A DNA stretch of 64,000 nt from Flavobacterium branchiarum (GCF_030409845.1 NZ_JAUFQQ010000005.1:1054001-1118000), one strand, 5' to 3'; positions 1 through 8,793 are shown, counted from the first letter of the stretch. Notes: generated by a model from the letters alone, not told the origin. Numbers and translations: made by a program.

Positions 1-122
1 TACTTTCAAGTACCTTGAATAACCTTAAATTTAAAATATTATTAACGCAAACAACAATTTTTTTTACTGTACGTTTTTTGATTTGATGATTGAAACTCCG
101 GCTGATTACCGGAGTTTTATGT
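1..122. repeat. Left copy of repeat flanking rpoD, with terminator hairpin
   Basis: This stretch is recognisably similar to 1150-1282 on the other side of rpoD. The best conserved part begins at TTAACGCAAACAACA and ends with the hairpin ACTCCGG-ctgatta-CCGGAGT followed by TTTTAT, which looks like a rho-independent terminator for a gene lying left of the window. The similarity is by eye; a few indels and substitutions separate the copies. Confidence 0.7.
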
Positions 123-268
123 TATTTATACTAGCTGGATTTTATAACATAAAACTAAAAAAATCTATACTTTTTATTATTTTAAAAAAATTTTGAATTT
201 AATTGTAACTTTTTTGCAACTCCATACGTATAACTATTTGTACACTTAAAAATTGAGGAGACAAAAAC

Positions 269-1132
269 ATGAGACAACTTAAAATCACCAAGCAGGTAAC
301 CAATCGTGAGACTGCTTCATTAGACAAATATTTACAAGAAATTGGAAAAGTTGACCTAATTACCGCTGACGAAGAAGTAGAGTTAGCACAGAAGATTAAA
401 GCCGGTGATCAAAGAGCATTAGAAAAATTAACAAAAGCCAACTTACGTTTCGTAGTATCGGTTGCAAAACAATATCAAAATCAAGGGTTAACACTTCCCG
501 ATTTAATAAACGAAGGAAATTTAGGTTTGATCAAAGCAGCACAACGTTTTGATGAAACACGTGGTTTCAAATTTATATCATACGCAGTTTGGTGGATTCG
601 TCAATCGATTCTTCAAGCTCTTGCTGAACAATCTCGTATCGTTCGTTTACCGTTAAATAAAATTGGTTCTATCAATAAAATCAACAAGATGTATGCATTA
701 TTAGAGCAATCTAATGAGCGCCCACCATCTGCTGAAGAAATTGCAAAAGAACTAGACATGACAGTTAATGACGTAAAAGAGTCTATGAAAAACTCTGGTC
801 GTCACTTATCAATGGATGCACCTCTTGTAGAAGGAGAAGATTCTAACCTTTACGATGTATTACGTTCAGGTGAGTCACCAAACCCAGACAGAGAGTTAAT
901 TCACGAATCATTACGTACAGAAATCGAACGTTCTTTAGAAACATTAACTCCAAGAGAGGCAGATGTAGTTCGTTTATACTTTGGTCTTGGAGACCAACAC
1001 CCAATGACTCTAGAAGAAATTGGTGAAACTTTCGACTTAACTCGTGAGCGTGTACGTCAGATTAAAGAAAAAGCAATCCGTAGATTAAAACATACTTCAA
1101 GAAGTAAAATTCTTAAAACTTACTTAGGATAA
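269..1132 (+). CDS. rpoD: Primary sigma factor RpoD (sigma-70, short Bacteroidota form)
   Basis: This is the housekeeping sigma subunit that directs RNA polymerase to promoters. At 287 residues it has regions 1.2 to 4.2 but lacks the long region 1.1 and the spacer of proteobacterial RpoD, as is usual in Bacteroidota. Visible landmarks are the region 2 block with [16 protein letters not shown], the aromatic stretch with [10 protein letters not shown] that melts the -10 element, and the C-terminal region 4 helix-turn-helix [17 protein letters not shown]. The ATG is preceded by GAGGAG at 255-260, a real Shine-Dalgarno match, which is uncommon in this phylum. The gene stands alone, bracketed by two copies of an intergenic repeat. 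Confidence 0.97.
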   Translation: MRQLKITKQVTNRETASLDKYLQEIGKVDLITADEEVELAQKIKAGDQRALEKLTKANLRFVVSVAKQYQNQGLTLPDLINEGNLGLIKAAQRFDETRGFKFISYAVWWIRQSILQALAEQSRIVRLPLNKIGSINKINKMYALLEQSNERPPSAEEIAKELDMTVNDVKESMKNSGRHLSMDAPLVEGEDSNLYDVLRSGESPNPDRELIHESLRTEIERSLETLTPREADVVRLYFGLGDQHPMTLEEIGETFDLTRERVRQIKEKAIRRLKHTSRSKILKTYLG

Positions 1133-1149
1133 TAATATTTATTTTCAAA

Positions 1150-1282
1150 TTTAAGGTTTCAAGTTGCTCCGAGTAACCTGAAACTTTAAACTTGAAATGT
1201 TTTTAACGCAAACAACAGTTTGATTGACTGTTCGTTTTTTGATTGATGATTGAAACTCCGGCTGATTACCGGAGTTTTATTT
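1150..1282. repeat. Right copy of rpoD-flanking repeat; rpoD terminator
   Basis: This is the second copy of the element seen at 1-122. From about 1203 it carries TTAACGCAAACAACA, the GATGATTGAAACTCCGG segment and the same hairpin ACTCCGG-ctgatta-CCGGAGT at roughly 1254-1274, followed by TTTTATTTTTTTT. Lying just after the rpoD stop, it is a good rho-independent terminator on the plus strand. An imperfect hairpin GTTTCAAGTT/AACCTGAAAC precedes it. Confidence 0.75.
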
Positions 1283-1312
1283 TTTTTAATACCTACTGAT
1301 TTTATTATATAA

Positions 1313-1433
1313 TTGGGCGTGCCCTTTCGTAAAACTACAGGTCGGGCTTTCGTACTCGCTTTTTTAAATAATTACACTCCGTTGCATCATTTTAAAAAGA
1401 GCTCAAACAAATACTCAATCCCTCACGCAAAAC
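1313..1433. repeat. Interspersed intergenic repeat (Bacteroidota GGGCGT...CCCTCACGCA type)
   Basis: No ORF is present here. The block starts with GGGCGTGCCCTTTCG, passes through GGTCGGGCTTTCG and ends in ATCCCTCACGCAAAA. I recall degenerate elements with this layout scattered between genes in many Flavobacteriia genomes, but only one copy lies in this window, so the assignment rests on memory and not on a comparison made here. Confidence 0.45.
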
Positions 1434-1506
1434 ACCTTCTATCGTCAAAAAATATTTTTCTTCATTAACTTAGTATAAAAGCATGTGAACTTTGCAGTTA
1501 AAATTC

Positions 1507-1514
1507 TACTTTTG
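1507..1514 (+). promoter_or_regulatory. -7 box of the rpe promoter
   Basis: TACTTTTG matches the Bacteroidota -7 consensus TAnnTTTG exactly and ends 22 bases before the rpe ATG, the same spacing seen at the MFS and response-regulator genes. No convincing -33 TTG at the usual distance. Confidence 0.6.
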
Positions 1515-1536
1515 CTAAAAACAACACTACTACACA

Positions 1537-2199
1537 ATGAAAAATACACTAATAGCACCATCAGTTCTTGCAGCCGATTTTGCAAACCTACAACGTGATA
1601 TCGAAATGATTAACAACAGTCAAGCCGACTGGTTTCATATTGATATTATGGATGGCGTTTTTGTTCCAAACATTTCTTTTGGAATGCCAGTTTTAGAAGC
1701 AATTAACAAACATGCTAAGAAAACCATCGATGTTCATTTAATGATTGTTGATCCTGATAGATATATCAAAACTTTTGCAGACCTAGGAGCAAATATACTA
1801 AGCGTGCATTATGAAGCTTGTACACATCTTCATAGAACCTTACAAGCTATAAAAGCAGAAGGTATGAAAGCTGGAGTAGCCATAAATCCACACACAAACA
1901 TTGACTTATTAGAAGATGTTATAAACGACATTGATTTAGTTTGCATCATGAGTGTAAATCCTGGTTTTGGCGGACAATCATTTATTGAAAACACCTACAC
2001 TAAAGTAAAAAAGCTAAAAGATTTAATTACTAGAAAAAATGCATCAACTATTATAGAAATCGATGGTGGTGTAACCAATAAAAATGCAAAACAATTAGTA
2101 GAAGCTGGTGCTGATGTATTAGTAGCTGGGAGCTACGTTTTTAAAGCCGAAAACCCAACAGCAACTATTGCTGACTTAAAAGCGCTAACTTCTTTTTAA
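1537..2199 (+). CDS. rpe: Ribulose-phosphate 3-epimerase
   Basis: Interconverts D-ribulose 5-phosphate and D-xylulose 5-phosphate in the cytosolic pentose phosphate pathway. The 220-residue length is normal for the family. Its TIM-barrel signatures are clear: SVLAADFANL at the start, HIDIMDGVFVPNISFG with the metal-binding His and Asp, the VHLMI strand, the MSVNPGFGGQ phosphate-loop region and EIDGGV near residue 175. The gene has its own -7 box and is followed by a strong terminator hairpin, so it is probably monocistronic. Confidence 0.96.
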   Translation: MKNTLIAPSVLAADFANLQRDIEMINNSQADWFHIDIMDGVFVPNISFGMPVLEAINKHAKKTIDVHLMIVDPDRYIKTFADLGANILSVHYEACTHLHRTLQAIKAEGMKAGVAINPHTNIDLLEDVINDIDLVCIMSVNPGFGGQSFIENTYTKVKKLKDLITRKNASTIIEIDGGVTNKNAKQLVEAGADVLVAGSYVFKAENPTATIADLKALTSF

Positions 2200-2221
2200 T
2201 TTTAAGAAGTATATATAATAC

Positions 2222-2252
2222 AAAATCCGAAGATTTCTCTTCGGATTTTTTG
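2222..2252 (+). terminator. Rho-independent terminator after rpe
   Basis: A perfect 12-bp stem AAAATCCGAAGA / TCTTCGGATTTT with a 4-base loop, running into TTTGTTTTT. It lies between convergent rpe and the AraC regulator gene and may serve both. Confidence 0.85.
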
Positions 2253-2262
2253 TTTTTATAAA

Positions 2263-3099
2263 CTAATTAGAATCTTCATTTAATAAAACCTTTGCCTTTC
2301 TATAACCTGTTAAACTACTATTTTTGTGCTTCTTAAAAAATTTATTGAGATGACTTTCATCAGAAAAACCAAACTCTTCTACAATTTCATTAATCCTCAT
2401 ATCACTAAAAACCAATCGGTGCTCTATCAACCTAATTTTATAATTTGAGGTAAAAGATTGAATCGTTTCTCCACAATGGCTCTTAAAATAACTTCCTAAA
2501 TACGTATCAGATATATCAAATTGCGCAGCTATAACTGAAGCTTTTAATTTTTGAGGATAAAAAATATTAGCCTGGATATAATTAATGATTTCCAAAATTC
2601 TTTTATCTGCATTTTCTTTTATTCCAATTGGTTTTATCTTAGCTAAATTTCTTGCAGCTATTACAATCAATGCATTTACATAATGAGAAACTAAATCTTC
2701 ATCATAAATATCTTTGTTTTCTATGCTGTGCATCAAAGATTCTGCTATTGACCTAACAAGAAACTCATCGGCTTTATTTTTTAAAATACAACCTGATAGA
2801 TGTGTCGCATAATGCAATAAACACTCGATATGATCAATACTTTTGGACTTGTATTCTTTTACATACTCACTATTAAGTTTAACTAATAAAAACTCCGTAG
2901 TCGTTACAGTATCAAACTTATGGTAATCATTTGGTGTAAGCAACATAAGGTTACCCGATCGATAAGAAATACGATTACCATTAATATGAAGAAACCCATT
3001 TCCAGAAATAACATAAACCATTTGAAAGAAACTAAATTTAGAATCTACAATCGGGCATTCGTTGATTTTCTTATAAATCACCTCAACAGATTGATGCAT
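2263..3099 (-). CDS. AraC-family transcriptional regulator
   Basis: The protein has an N-terminal cupin-like sensor part (roughly residues 1-130, with the GNGFLHINGN strand pair) and a C-terminal AraC/XylS double helix-turn-helix over the last ~100 residues, including FDISDTYLGSYFKSHCGE and the ending EFGFSDESHLNKFFKKH. The open frame extends to 3159, but a -7 box (TACCTTTG, complement of 3119-3126) overlaps that extension, so I place the start at the ATG at 3099, 19 bases after the box, giving 278 residues. It is divergent from the MFS exporter gene at 3202 and probably controls it; the inducer is unknown. Confidence 0.88.
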   Translation of the reverse strand: MHQSVEVIYKKINECPIVDSKFSFFQMVYVISGNGFLHINGNRISYRSGNLMLLTPNDYHKFDTVTTTEFLLVKLNSEYVKEYKSKSIDHIECLLHYATHLSGCILKNKADEFLVRSIAESLMHSIENKDIYDEDLVSHYVNALIVIAARNLAKIKPIGIKENADKRILEIINYIQANIFYPQKLKASVIAAQFDISDTYLGSYFKSHCGETIQSFTSNYKIRLIEHRLVFSDMRINEIVEEFGFSDESHLNKFFKKHKNSSLTGYRKAKVLLNEDSN

Positions 3100-3118
3100 G
3101 TTTTCTTTTCTCATCTTG

Positions 3119-3126
3119 CAAAGGTA
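3119..3126 (-). promoter_or_regulatory. -7 box of the araC-type regulator promoter
   Basis: CAAAGGTA on the plus strand is TACCTTTG on the minus strand, an exact TAnnTTTG. It decides the start codon of the regulator (3099 instead of 3159). Confidence 0.6.
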
Positions 3127-3171
3127 CTTTATTATCGTAAAATTGTACCGATAAAACAATTGTGTTCAGTA

Positions 3172-3179
3172 TAATTTTG
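3172..3179 (+). promoter_or_regulatory. -7 box of the MFS exporter promoter
   Basis: TAATTTTG fits TAnnTTTG and ends 22 bases before the ATG at 3202. It lies back to back with the regulator promoter, about 50 bases apart. Confidence 0.6.
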
Positions 3180-3201
3180 CTATTTATAAATAATACAAGA
3201 A

Positions 3202-4731
3202 ATGAAGCAAAAATTCAACTTAAACAAAAACACAATTGCCTTAATCGCCATTTGTCTGGCTAATTTAATGTTCTCTCTAGAAATTTCTAGTGTTCCCGTA
3301 ATCTTACCAACTCTCGAAAAAGTCCTAAATGCAAACCTTAGAGACATGCAATGGATAATGAACATATATACCATTGGTTGTACTGCTGTATTAATGGCTG
3401 CTGGAACCTTAGCCGATCGATACGGCCGAAAACGCATTCTAATTATCTCATTAAGCCTATTTGGTGTTTTCTCCTTAATTTGTGGTTTGACACAAAATGT
3501 AACAGTATTAATTATTAGTCGATTCTTTCAAGGAATAAGCGGTGGGGCTATGCTAATTTGTCAAGTAGCCACTTTATCTCATCAATTTCAGGATGGTAAG
3601 GAACGTAGTAAAGCATTTGGTGTTTGGGGAATTATTCTTGGTATCGGATTAGGTTTCGGTCCTATTGTAGGTGGTTCAATACTAGCTTTATTATCATGGC
3701 AGTGGGTATTTTTAATTCATGTTCCAATAGCAATTATCTCAGCTTATCTTGTTTATGATACAGTAAATGAATCAAAAGATTCTGAAGCTAAAAAATTAGA
3801 TATCTGGGGAATGATTACATTATCTATTTCCATTTTTGGGCTCACTTATTTCATTACCCAAGGTCCCTATTTAGGATTCACAAGTCCAATCGCTCTAGTC
3901 AGCATCATTATTGCCTTAATCAGTTTACTCCTTTTTATATGGGTCGAAAAAACAACGCCCTATCCTATGTTTGATTTCTCAGTATTTAAAATCAATACAT
4001 TTTCAGGAGCCATATTGGGTTCTATCGGTATGAATTTTAGCTTTTGGCCTTTTATAATTTATCTTCCAATTTACTTTCAAAGCTATTTGGGTTACAATGT
4101 AGTAACAGTAGGACTTTCTTTGCTTGCTTATACTTTACCTACTTTATTTATTCCTCCCTTAGCTGAGTATCTTTCGGTTAAATATCGCTCAGGTGTTGTA
4201 ATTCCTTTGGGACTGTTTATACTAGGATTAGGTTTTATCATGATGAGATACGGCAGCATTGCAGAAAATGCTAGTTGGATTACCATGCTACCCGGTTCGC
4301 TATTGGCTGGTATCGGACTAGGTTTAACCAACACTCCTGTAACTAATACAACTACGGGTTCCGTTTCAAGCAATAGAGCTGGTATGGCATCTGGTATAGA
4401 CATGAGTGCCCGAATGATTACTTTATCTCTTAATATTGCTTTAATGGGATTTATATTAGTTGAAGGAATCTTGTCTCATTTAACTACTGCTTTTTCTAAA
4501 TCATTAGATAACGAAGCATTGCGCTCCATGGCAGAAAAAATAGCTGTAGGGAATTTTTCTTCTCTAAACCAAGACTTTCCACAACTTGTCACCTTAGATG
4601 CTTCGGGTAAAATTGCACATGACGCTCTTGCTCATGGCTTTGACTTAGTCTTATTATACGGAGGGTTTGGTGTATGGATTTTAGCATTGATGAGTTTTAA
4701 ATTTTTCAATCCTAGTAATAGAAACAAATAA
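3202..4731 (+). CDS. MFS transporter, DHA2 (EmrB/QacA) drug-exporter type
   Basis: A 509-residue inner-membrane protein with about 14 hydrophobic segments, the count typical of the DHA2 drug:H+ antiporters. The loop between segments 2 and 3 carries the MFS motif A (GTLADRYGRKR, about residues 70-80), and a motif-C-like glycine-rich helix GIILGIGLGFGPIVGG follows near residue 148. It most likely exports a toxic compound or metabolite; the substrate cannot be read from the sequence. The divergent AraC regulator is the obvious controller. Its stop is one base from the convergent DUF4421-like gene. Confidence 0.9.
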   Translation: MKQKFNLNKNTIALIAICLANLMFSLEISSVPVILPTLEKVLNANLRDMQWIMNIYTIGCTAVLMAAGTLADRYGRKRILIISLSLFGVFSLICGLTQNVTVLIISRFFQGISGGAMLICQVATLSHQFQDGKERSKAFGVWGIILGIGLGFGPIVGGSILALLSWQWVFLIHVPIAIISAYLVYDTVNESKDSEAKKLDIWGMITLSISIFGLTYFITQGPYLGFTSPIALVSIIIALISLLLFIWVEKTTPYPMFDFSVFKINTFSGAILGSIGMNFSFWPFIIYLPIYFQSYLGYNVVTVGLSLLAYTLPTLFIPPLAEYLSVKYRSGVVIPLGLFILGLGFIMMRYGSIAENASWITMLPGSLLAGIGLGLTNTPVTNTTTGSVSSNRAGMASGIDMSARMITLSLNIALMGFILVEGILSHLTTAFSKSLDNEALRSMAEKIAVGNFSSLNQDFPQLVTLDASGKIAHDALAHGFDLVLLYGGFGVWILALMSFKFFNPSNRNK

Positions 4732-4732
4732 T

Positions 4733-5683
4733 TTAATCTGCTTTTTTCTTGCCCCAAAAAGGATTAGAATCAAGCCTCCATATATAAGCAATCTGAAAAT
4801 TTCCTGAGGACAATCCTATGTTACTAGTTTCATTATCTGAAAATGAAGAAAAAATAAGATTATTAACATAGGATAAACCAAGTGACCATTTTTCTTTATT
4901 ATATCCTATTGCCACTCTTGGAAAAAATGTTGGGTATACTTCTATCTTTTTTTTACCAAAATCATTTATTCTTTCTGTACCAAAATTAACTCCCACTGTT
5001 GCTGAACCACTAGCAAACCATTTTTCACTAATCGCCCAAGTATAAGCATAACCTCCACTTACACCAAACTGAAAATTTCGCAATGAATTCTTGCTCTTAT
5101 GCACAAAAGAACTATCTGAACCAATTTTTGTAAAATAAATTCCTCCTCCTAGCAAAAAACTTCCTGCCGATTTTAATTGTCTTTCGTTTTGATTAAAGGC
5201 CGCTTTATACGAGAACTTTTTATTATTAAAAACATACTGCCCAAATGCACCATATTGTTCAATACTTAAATCAGGATGCAATTCTATGTTTTTATCATTA
5301 TCATCTGCAGTATAAAATCCTTGGTACTTTTGAATAAAAAGATCGATAATAAACTTTCGCCCATAATTATGAATCTGAAAATCTAATGCTTTTGTTTTTC
5401 CTTTTTCCTTATCCCTCATGAAATTTAGGCCGTATCCATAACTCAAATTAATTATAGTATTGTTTAAAGAAACTCCAAAACCTAAATTCATTGGTGTATT
5501 TGGCATAAATTTCTTTATCTCTCCTCCTATTTTTTGTTCCATAGAAATAAACTTCATTGACTGATATATCCGAATAGAAAGATGATTTTCAAAGGGTTTA
5601 ATATAAGAAGTGTCAACCTCAACCTGGGCTTGGCTAAAATAAGGAAGAGCAAATAGGAGTAAAAAATAAAAAAAAGTTTTCAT
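4733..5683 (-). CDS. DUF4421-like outer-membrane protein of unknown function
   Basis: The 316-residue product starts with a signal peptide (MKTFFYFLLLFALPYFSQA, cut near AQV) and continues with alternating hydrophobic and polar residues typical of beta-barrel strands, ending in an aromatic strand (IAYIWRLD). The segment MPNTPMNLGFGVSLN around residue 60 and the general layout recall the DUF4421 family of Bacteroidota. It is divergent from the two-component system at 5843, but nothing shows a functional link. Function unknown. Confidence 0.7.
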   Translation of the reverse strand: MKTFFYFLLLFALPYFSQAQVEVDTSYIKPFENHLSIRIYQSMKFISMEQKIGGEIKKFMPNTPMNLGFGVSLNNTIINLSYGYGLNFMRDKEKGKTKALDFQIHNYGRKFIIDLFIQKYQGFYTADDNDKNIELHPDLSIEQYGAFGQYVFNNKKFSYKAAFNQNERQLKSAGSFLLGGGIYFTKIGSDSSFVHKSKNSLRNFQFGVSGGYAYTWAISEKWFASGSATVGVNFGTERINDFGKKKIEVYPTFFPRVAIGYNKEKWSLGLSYVNNLIFSSFSDNETSNIGLSSGNFQIAYIWRLDSNPFWGKKKAD

Positions 5684-5766
5684 TATGATAAAAAACGGAA
5701 TTTATTACATCTTATTATATTAAGAGCATGGCTTATAAAAGCTAAAAAAAGCAATAGTGGCATTTA

Positions 5767-5787
5767 TTCCTAAATGTTTCCAAAATT
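5767..5787 (+). promoter_or_regulatory. Tandem TTCC element upstream of the response regulator
   Basis: TTCCTAAATGTTTCCAAA contains two TTCC half-sites whose starts are 11 bases apart (5767 and 5778), the spacing expected for an OmpR-family dimer bound to direct repeats. An almost identical element lies at 7801-7822 in front of the PepSY-like genes. Confidence 0.5.
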
Positions 5788-5812
5788 CGCGTTTTATTTT
5801 GGTTACTATTTA

Positions 5813-5820
5813 TACTTTTG
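5813..5820 (+). promoter_or_regulatory. -7 box of the two-component operon
   Basis: TACTTTTG, exact TAnnTTTG, ends 22 bases before the response-regulator ATG. The tandem TTCC element lies just upstream, around the -40 to -60 region. Confidence 0.6.
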
Positions 5821-5842
5821 AATTACATAAAACAGACAAAAC

Positions 5843-6514
5843 ATGAAAATTTTAATAATAGAAGATGAGGCTGGTTTACGTGAAGTTGTACAACAATCCC
5901 TTGAAAAAGAGAAATATATTGTCGAAACCGCACATGATTATGTTTCTGGACTAGACAAACTAGGTGCATATGATTACGATTGTATTTTAATTGATATCAT
6001 GCTTCCAAATGGAAATGGACTTGACTTACTTCTTGAAGTAAAAAGACAAAAAAAACAAAGTGCTATTATTATCATTTCGGCCAAAGATGCTGTTGATGAT
6101 AAAGTGAAAGGATTAGATTTGGGAGCCGATGATTACTTAAGTAAGCCTTTTCATTTGTCTGAGTTACATGCTCGAATAAAATCAGCAATTCGCAGGAATA
6201 ACCATAATGGAGATAATTTAATTACTTGGAAAAACATAGTGCTTTGTCCTGAACAACGAACAGTTTCTATAGACAACAATGAACTAATTCTAAACCGAAA
6301 AGAGTTTGATTTACTTTACTATTTTATAATCAATCCGAATCGATTAATTAATAAAACTGCAATAGCCGAATATGTTTGGGGGGATCATACTGACCAGGCT
6401 GATAATTTAGATTTTGTATATTCACAGATTAAAAATTTACGCAAAAAACTGAAAGACAGTCAGGCAGAAATAGACATACAGGCAGTTTACGGTATTGGAT
6501 ATAAAATGAATTAA
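5843..6514 (+). CDS. OmpR-family response regulator
   Basis: The receiver domain (residues 1-~115) has the acidic pair EDE at 7-9, the phospho-acceptor Asp51 in LIDIMLP and the conserved Lys101 in LSKPFH. The C-terminal winged helix (~130-223), with LNRKEFDLLYYFI and the closing VYGIGYKMN, is the DNA-binding output. The last bases overlap the start of the histidine kinase gene (ATTAATG), so the pair is translationally coupled. It probably regulates its own operon and the downstream PepSY-like genes through the shared TTCC element. Confidence 0.95.
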   Translation: MKILIIEDEAGLREVVQQSLEKEKYIVETAHDYVSGLDKLGAYDYDCILIDIMLPNGNGLDLLLEVKRQKKQSAIIIISAKDAVDDKVKGLDLGADDYLSKPFHLSELHARIKSAIRRNNHNGDNLITWKNIVLCPEQRTVSIDNNELILNRKEFDLLYYFIINPNRLINKTAIAEYVWGDHTDQADNLDFVYSQIKNLRKKLKDSQAEIDIQAVYGIGYKMN

Positions 6515-7785
6515 TGAAATTACAAAATTATACTCTTCGCTATCTAGCTCTTACACTCCTAATTGTTATACCAATTTGGGCTGGAATTTTTTATATGCTT
6601 ATTTTAGATGAAGTACATGACAATATTGATGATGATTTAAAAAACTCAAAAATCATGATTATTCGTCATGCCTTTGCCGACAAAAATCTACTAAACTCAC
6701 CTAAATTTGGAATTAACAAATTTACAATAAAACCTATACCTAAAGGAAATTACTCTCAAAAGGACGAATTCTCAACTTCTAAAGAATTCATGGAATATGA
6801 TAATGACAACCAACCCATCCGTACATTAAAAACCATTTTTAGAGATGACAAAGGCAACCCTTATGAATTAATCATAAAAGCTTCAATTGTTGAAGAAGAT
6901 GAATTACTTGAAGACTTATTTTTAGCATTAATAGGGTTATATGTTATGCTAGTTATAAGTATACTTGCTGTAAATCATCTACTCTTAAAAAAAATATGGA
7001 AATCATTTCATACCATATTAGAAAATCTAAAAGAAATTAAATTAGGAACTAGTAGCCAATTAAAACAAATAAATTCACCAATAGATGAATTCAATATTTT
7101 AGCGAAGGAAGTAGAGAAAATGCTAAATCGTAATGAAATAATCTATTCGAGTCAGAAACAATTTATAGAAAACGCTTCCCATGAGTTGCAAACTCCGCTA
7201 GCTATTAGCATTAACAAGCTTGAGTTATTTGCAGAAAATAATGATCTCCCAGATGAACAGATGATGGAAATAGGAAAGATAACTGATAGTTTAAATCGAA
7301 TGACACGGTTAAATAAATCTTTATTAATGCTATCTAAAATAGAAAATCAACAATTTGCGGAAGGTGAAAACATTAATTTTAATGAACTCATTTTATTATT
7401 AACCGATGACTACGCTGACTTAGCCGAGTTCAAAAAAGTAAAAATAACTATAACCGAAAATGAACGTTTATACTTTATAATGAACAAAGGATTGGCAATT
7501 GCATTGATTAGCAATTTATTAAAAAATGCATTAATACATAATCATCCTGGAGGTTTTGTAAATTTCATAATAAACAAAAATGATATTACAATTTCGAATA
7601 GCGGAAAGAATCCTCCATTGAATCCTGACCTAATTTTCGGAAGATTCTATCGCCATACTACAACTAATGAGTCTACTGGTTTGGGGTTATCTATTGTAAA
7701 ATCAATTATAAATAACTATTCAATCACGATCGAATATTTATATCCTGGAAATCATCAATTCAAAATTCTATTTTTTAAAAAGTAG
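6514..7785 (+). CDS. Membrane sensor histidine kinase
   Basis: This is the cognate partner of the response regulator. It has a transmembrane segment at about 11-31, a ~100-residue periplasmic sensor loop, a second membrane segment at about 134-155, the dimerisation helix with His223 in ENASHELQTPL, the N box with Asn338 (LLKNALIHNH) and the G box GLGLS at 389-393. At 423 residues it is a compact classical kinase. The sensed signal is unknown; the two secreted PepSY-like proteins just downstream are the natural candidates for effectors or signal modulators. Confidence 0.94.
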   Translation: MKLQNYTLRYLALTLLIVIPIWAGIFYMLILDEVHDNIDDDLKNSKIMIIRHAFADKNLLNSPKFGINKFTIKPIPKGNYSQKDEFSTSKEFMEYDNDNQPIRTLKTIFRDDKGNPYELIIKASIVEEDELLEDLFLALIGLYVMLVISILAVNHLLLKKIWKSFHTILENLKEIKLGTSSQLKQINSPIDEFNILAKEVEKMLNRNEIIYSSQKQFIENASHELQTPLAISINKLELFAENNDLPDEQMMEIGKITDSLNRMTRLNKSLLMLSKIENQQFAEGENINFNELILLLTDDYADLAEFKKVKITITENERLYFIMNKGLAIALISNLLKNALIHNHPGGFVNFIINKNDITISNSGKNPPLNPDLIFGRFYRHTTTNESTGLGLSIVKSIINNYSITIEYLYPGNHQFKILFFKK

Positions 7786-7800
7786 CCTTTATTCCATTTT

Positions 7801-7822
7801 TTCCTAATTGTTTCCAAATTCC
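7801..7822 (+). promoter_or_regulatory. Tandem TTCC element upstream of the PepSY-like operon
   Basis: TTCCTAATTGTTTCCAAATT has TTCC starts at 7801 and 7812 (11 apart) and a further TTCC at 7819, with another at 7792 on the left. It matches the element at 5767-5787 at nearly every position and is therefore the likely binding site of the neighbouring OmpR-family regulator. A near-consensus -7 box TACACTTG follows at 7828-7835. Confidence 0.5.
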
Positions 7823-7859
7823 AATAGTACACTTGCATTAGAATTAAATAACAAACATT

Positions 7860-8303
7860 ATGAAAAATAAATTAAACTTAGCTATTTGTTTAATAACAGG
7901 ATTAGCATTTGGAATCTCTGTAAATGCTCAAAAAACAGTAATCACTAAAACAGCATTACCTACAAATGCTCAATCCTTTTTAAGAACCCACTTTTCAGGG
8001 CAAGAACCAACTTATATAATTGAGGATAAAGAAATATTTTCAAAAGACTACAAAGTACAGTTTCCAGACAATGTCGAGGTTGAATTTGATGCAAAAGGGA
8101 ACTGGGAAGAAATAGACGGAAATAATAAAGCTATTCCTATAAATATAATTCCTAAAAAAATAGTATCTTACGTAAATACTTATTTTACTAATACAGTAAT
8201 AACAAAGATTGATAAGGGTGCTTGGGGTTATGAAATAAACTTAAGTAACGATTTAGAGTTAGAATTCAACTCTAAGGGCAATTTTATCAGAATTGACGAT
8301 TAA
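7860..8303 (+). CDS. Secreted PepSY-like protein (DUF2874 type), first of a pair
   Basis: A 147-residue protein with a signal peptide (about residues 1-23, ending VNAQ) followed by two tandem copies of a ~55-residue PepSY-like module. Each copy ends in an acidic strand pair of the form VEVEFDAKGNWEEIDG / LELEFNSKGNFIRIDD. Such modules belong to the beta-lactamase-inhibitor-like PepSY group common in Bacteroidota and act in the periplasm, but their molecular role is not established. It sits directly behind the two-component genes and shares a regulatory element with them. Confidence 0.8.
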   Translation: MKNKLNLAICLITGLAFGISVNAQKTVITKTALPTNAQSFLRTHFSGQEPTYIIEDKEIFSKDYKVQFPDNVEVEFDAKGNWEEIDGNNKAIPINIIPKKIVSYVNTYFTNTVITKIDKGAWGYEINLSNDLELEFNSKGNFIRIDD

Positions 8304-8328
8304 GAATAATTAATTTAATACTATAATC

Positions 8329-8793
8329 ATGAAAAAAACAATCTTATCGGGCTTCATTGCCTTAACCCTTTTATTCTCGATAACATCTTGTCACAGTGAT
8401 AATGATGATGACGACGAGTATACAATCAGCTCAAATGATTTACCAAAGCTGGCAACTATTTTTGTTACCACTTATTTCCCTACTGCCACTTATAAACTCA
8501 TAACAAAACAAAGAATTCCTGATTCAGATGGTTCTATTTATGATGTCTTATTAAGTAATAATTTTGAAATTGATTTTGATAAAGATGGAAATTGGATTGA
8601 CATTGATGGAAACAACCAAGCAATTCCGGTGGAGTTAATTCCAGCAAAAATTAATGCTTATGTCAAAGAAAAATATCCAGATCAATCTGTAACTGCAATC
8701 GATAACGAAAAAACACAAATAGAAATAGAACTCTCTAATAATTTAGAGCTTGTATTTGATCTTGAAGGAAATTTTATTCGAATAGATAAATAA
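8329..8793 (+). CDS. PepSY-like lipoprotein, second of a pair
   Basis: This 154-residue protein is a paralogue of the preceding one, again with two PepSY-like modules (NFEIDFDKDGNWIDIDGNN and LELVFDLEGNFIRIDK). It differs in the N-terminus, which has a lipobox SITSC at Cys21 followed by an acidic linker (DNDDDDE), so it is probably a membrane-anchored periplasmic or surface lipoprotein. The gap from the first gene is 25 bases, and a hairpin terminator follows, so the two form an operon. Confidence 0.8.
   Translation: MKKTILSGFIALTLLFSITSCHSDNDDDDEYTISSNDLPKLATIFVTTYFPTATYKLITKQRIPDSDGSIYDVLLSNNFEIDFDKDGNWIDIDGNNQAIPVELIPAKINAYVKEKYPDQSVTAIDNEKTQIEIELSNNLELVFDLEGNFIRIDK

Noticed and set aside
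3100..3159. Longer N-terminus of the AraC regulator starting at 3159
   Set aside because: The extension overlaps a -7 promoter box and is not regulator-like in sequence; the ATG at 3099 fits the usual box-to-start distance.
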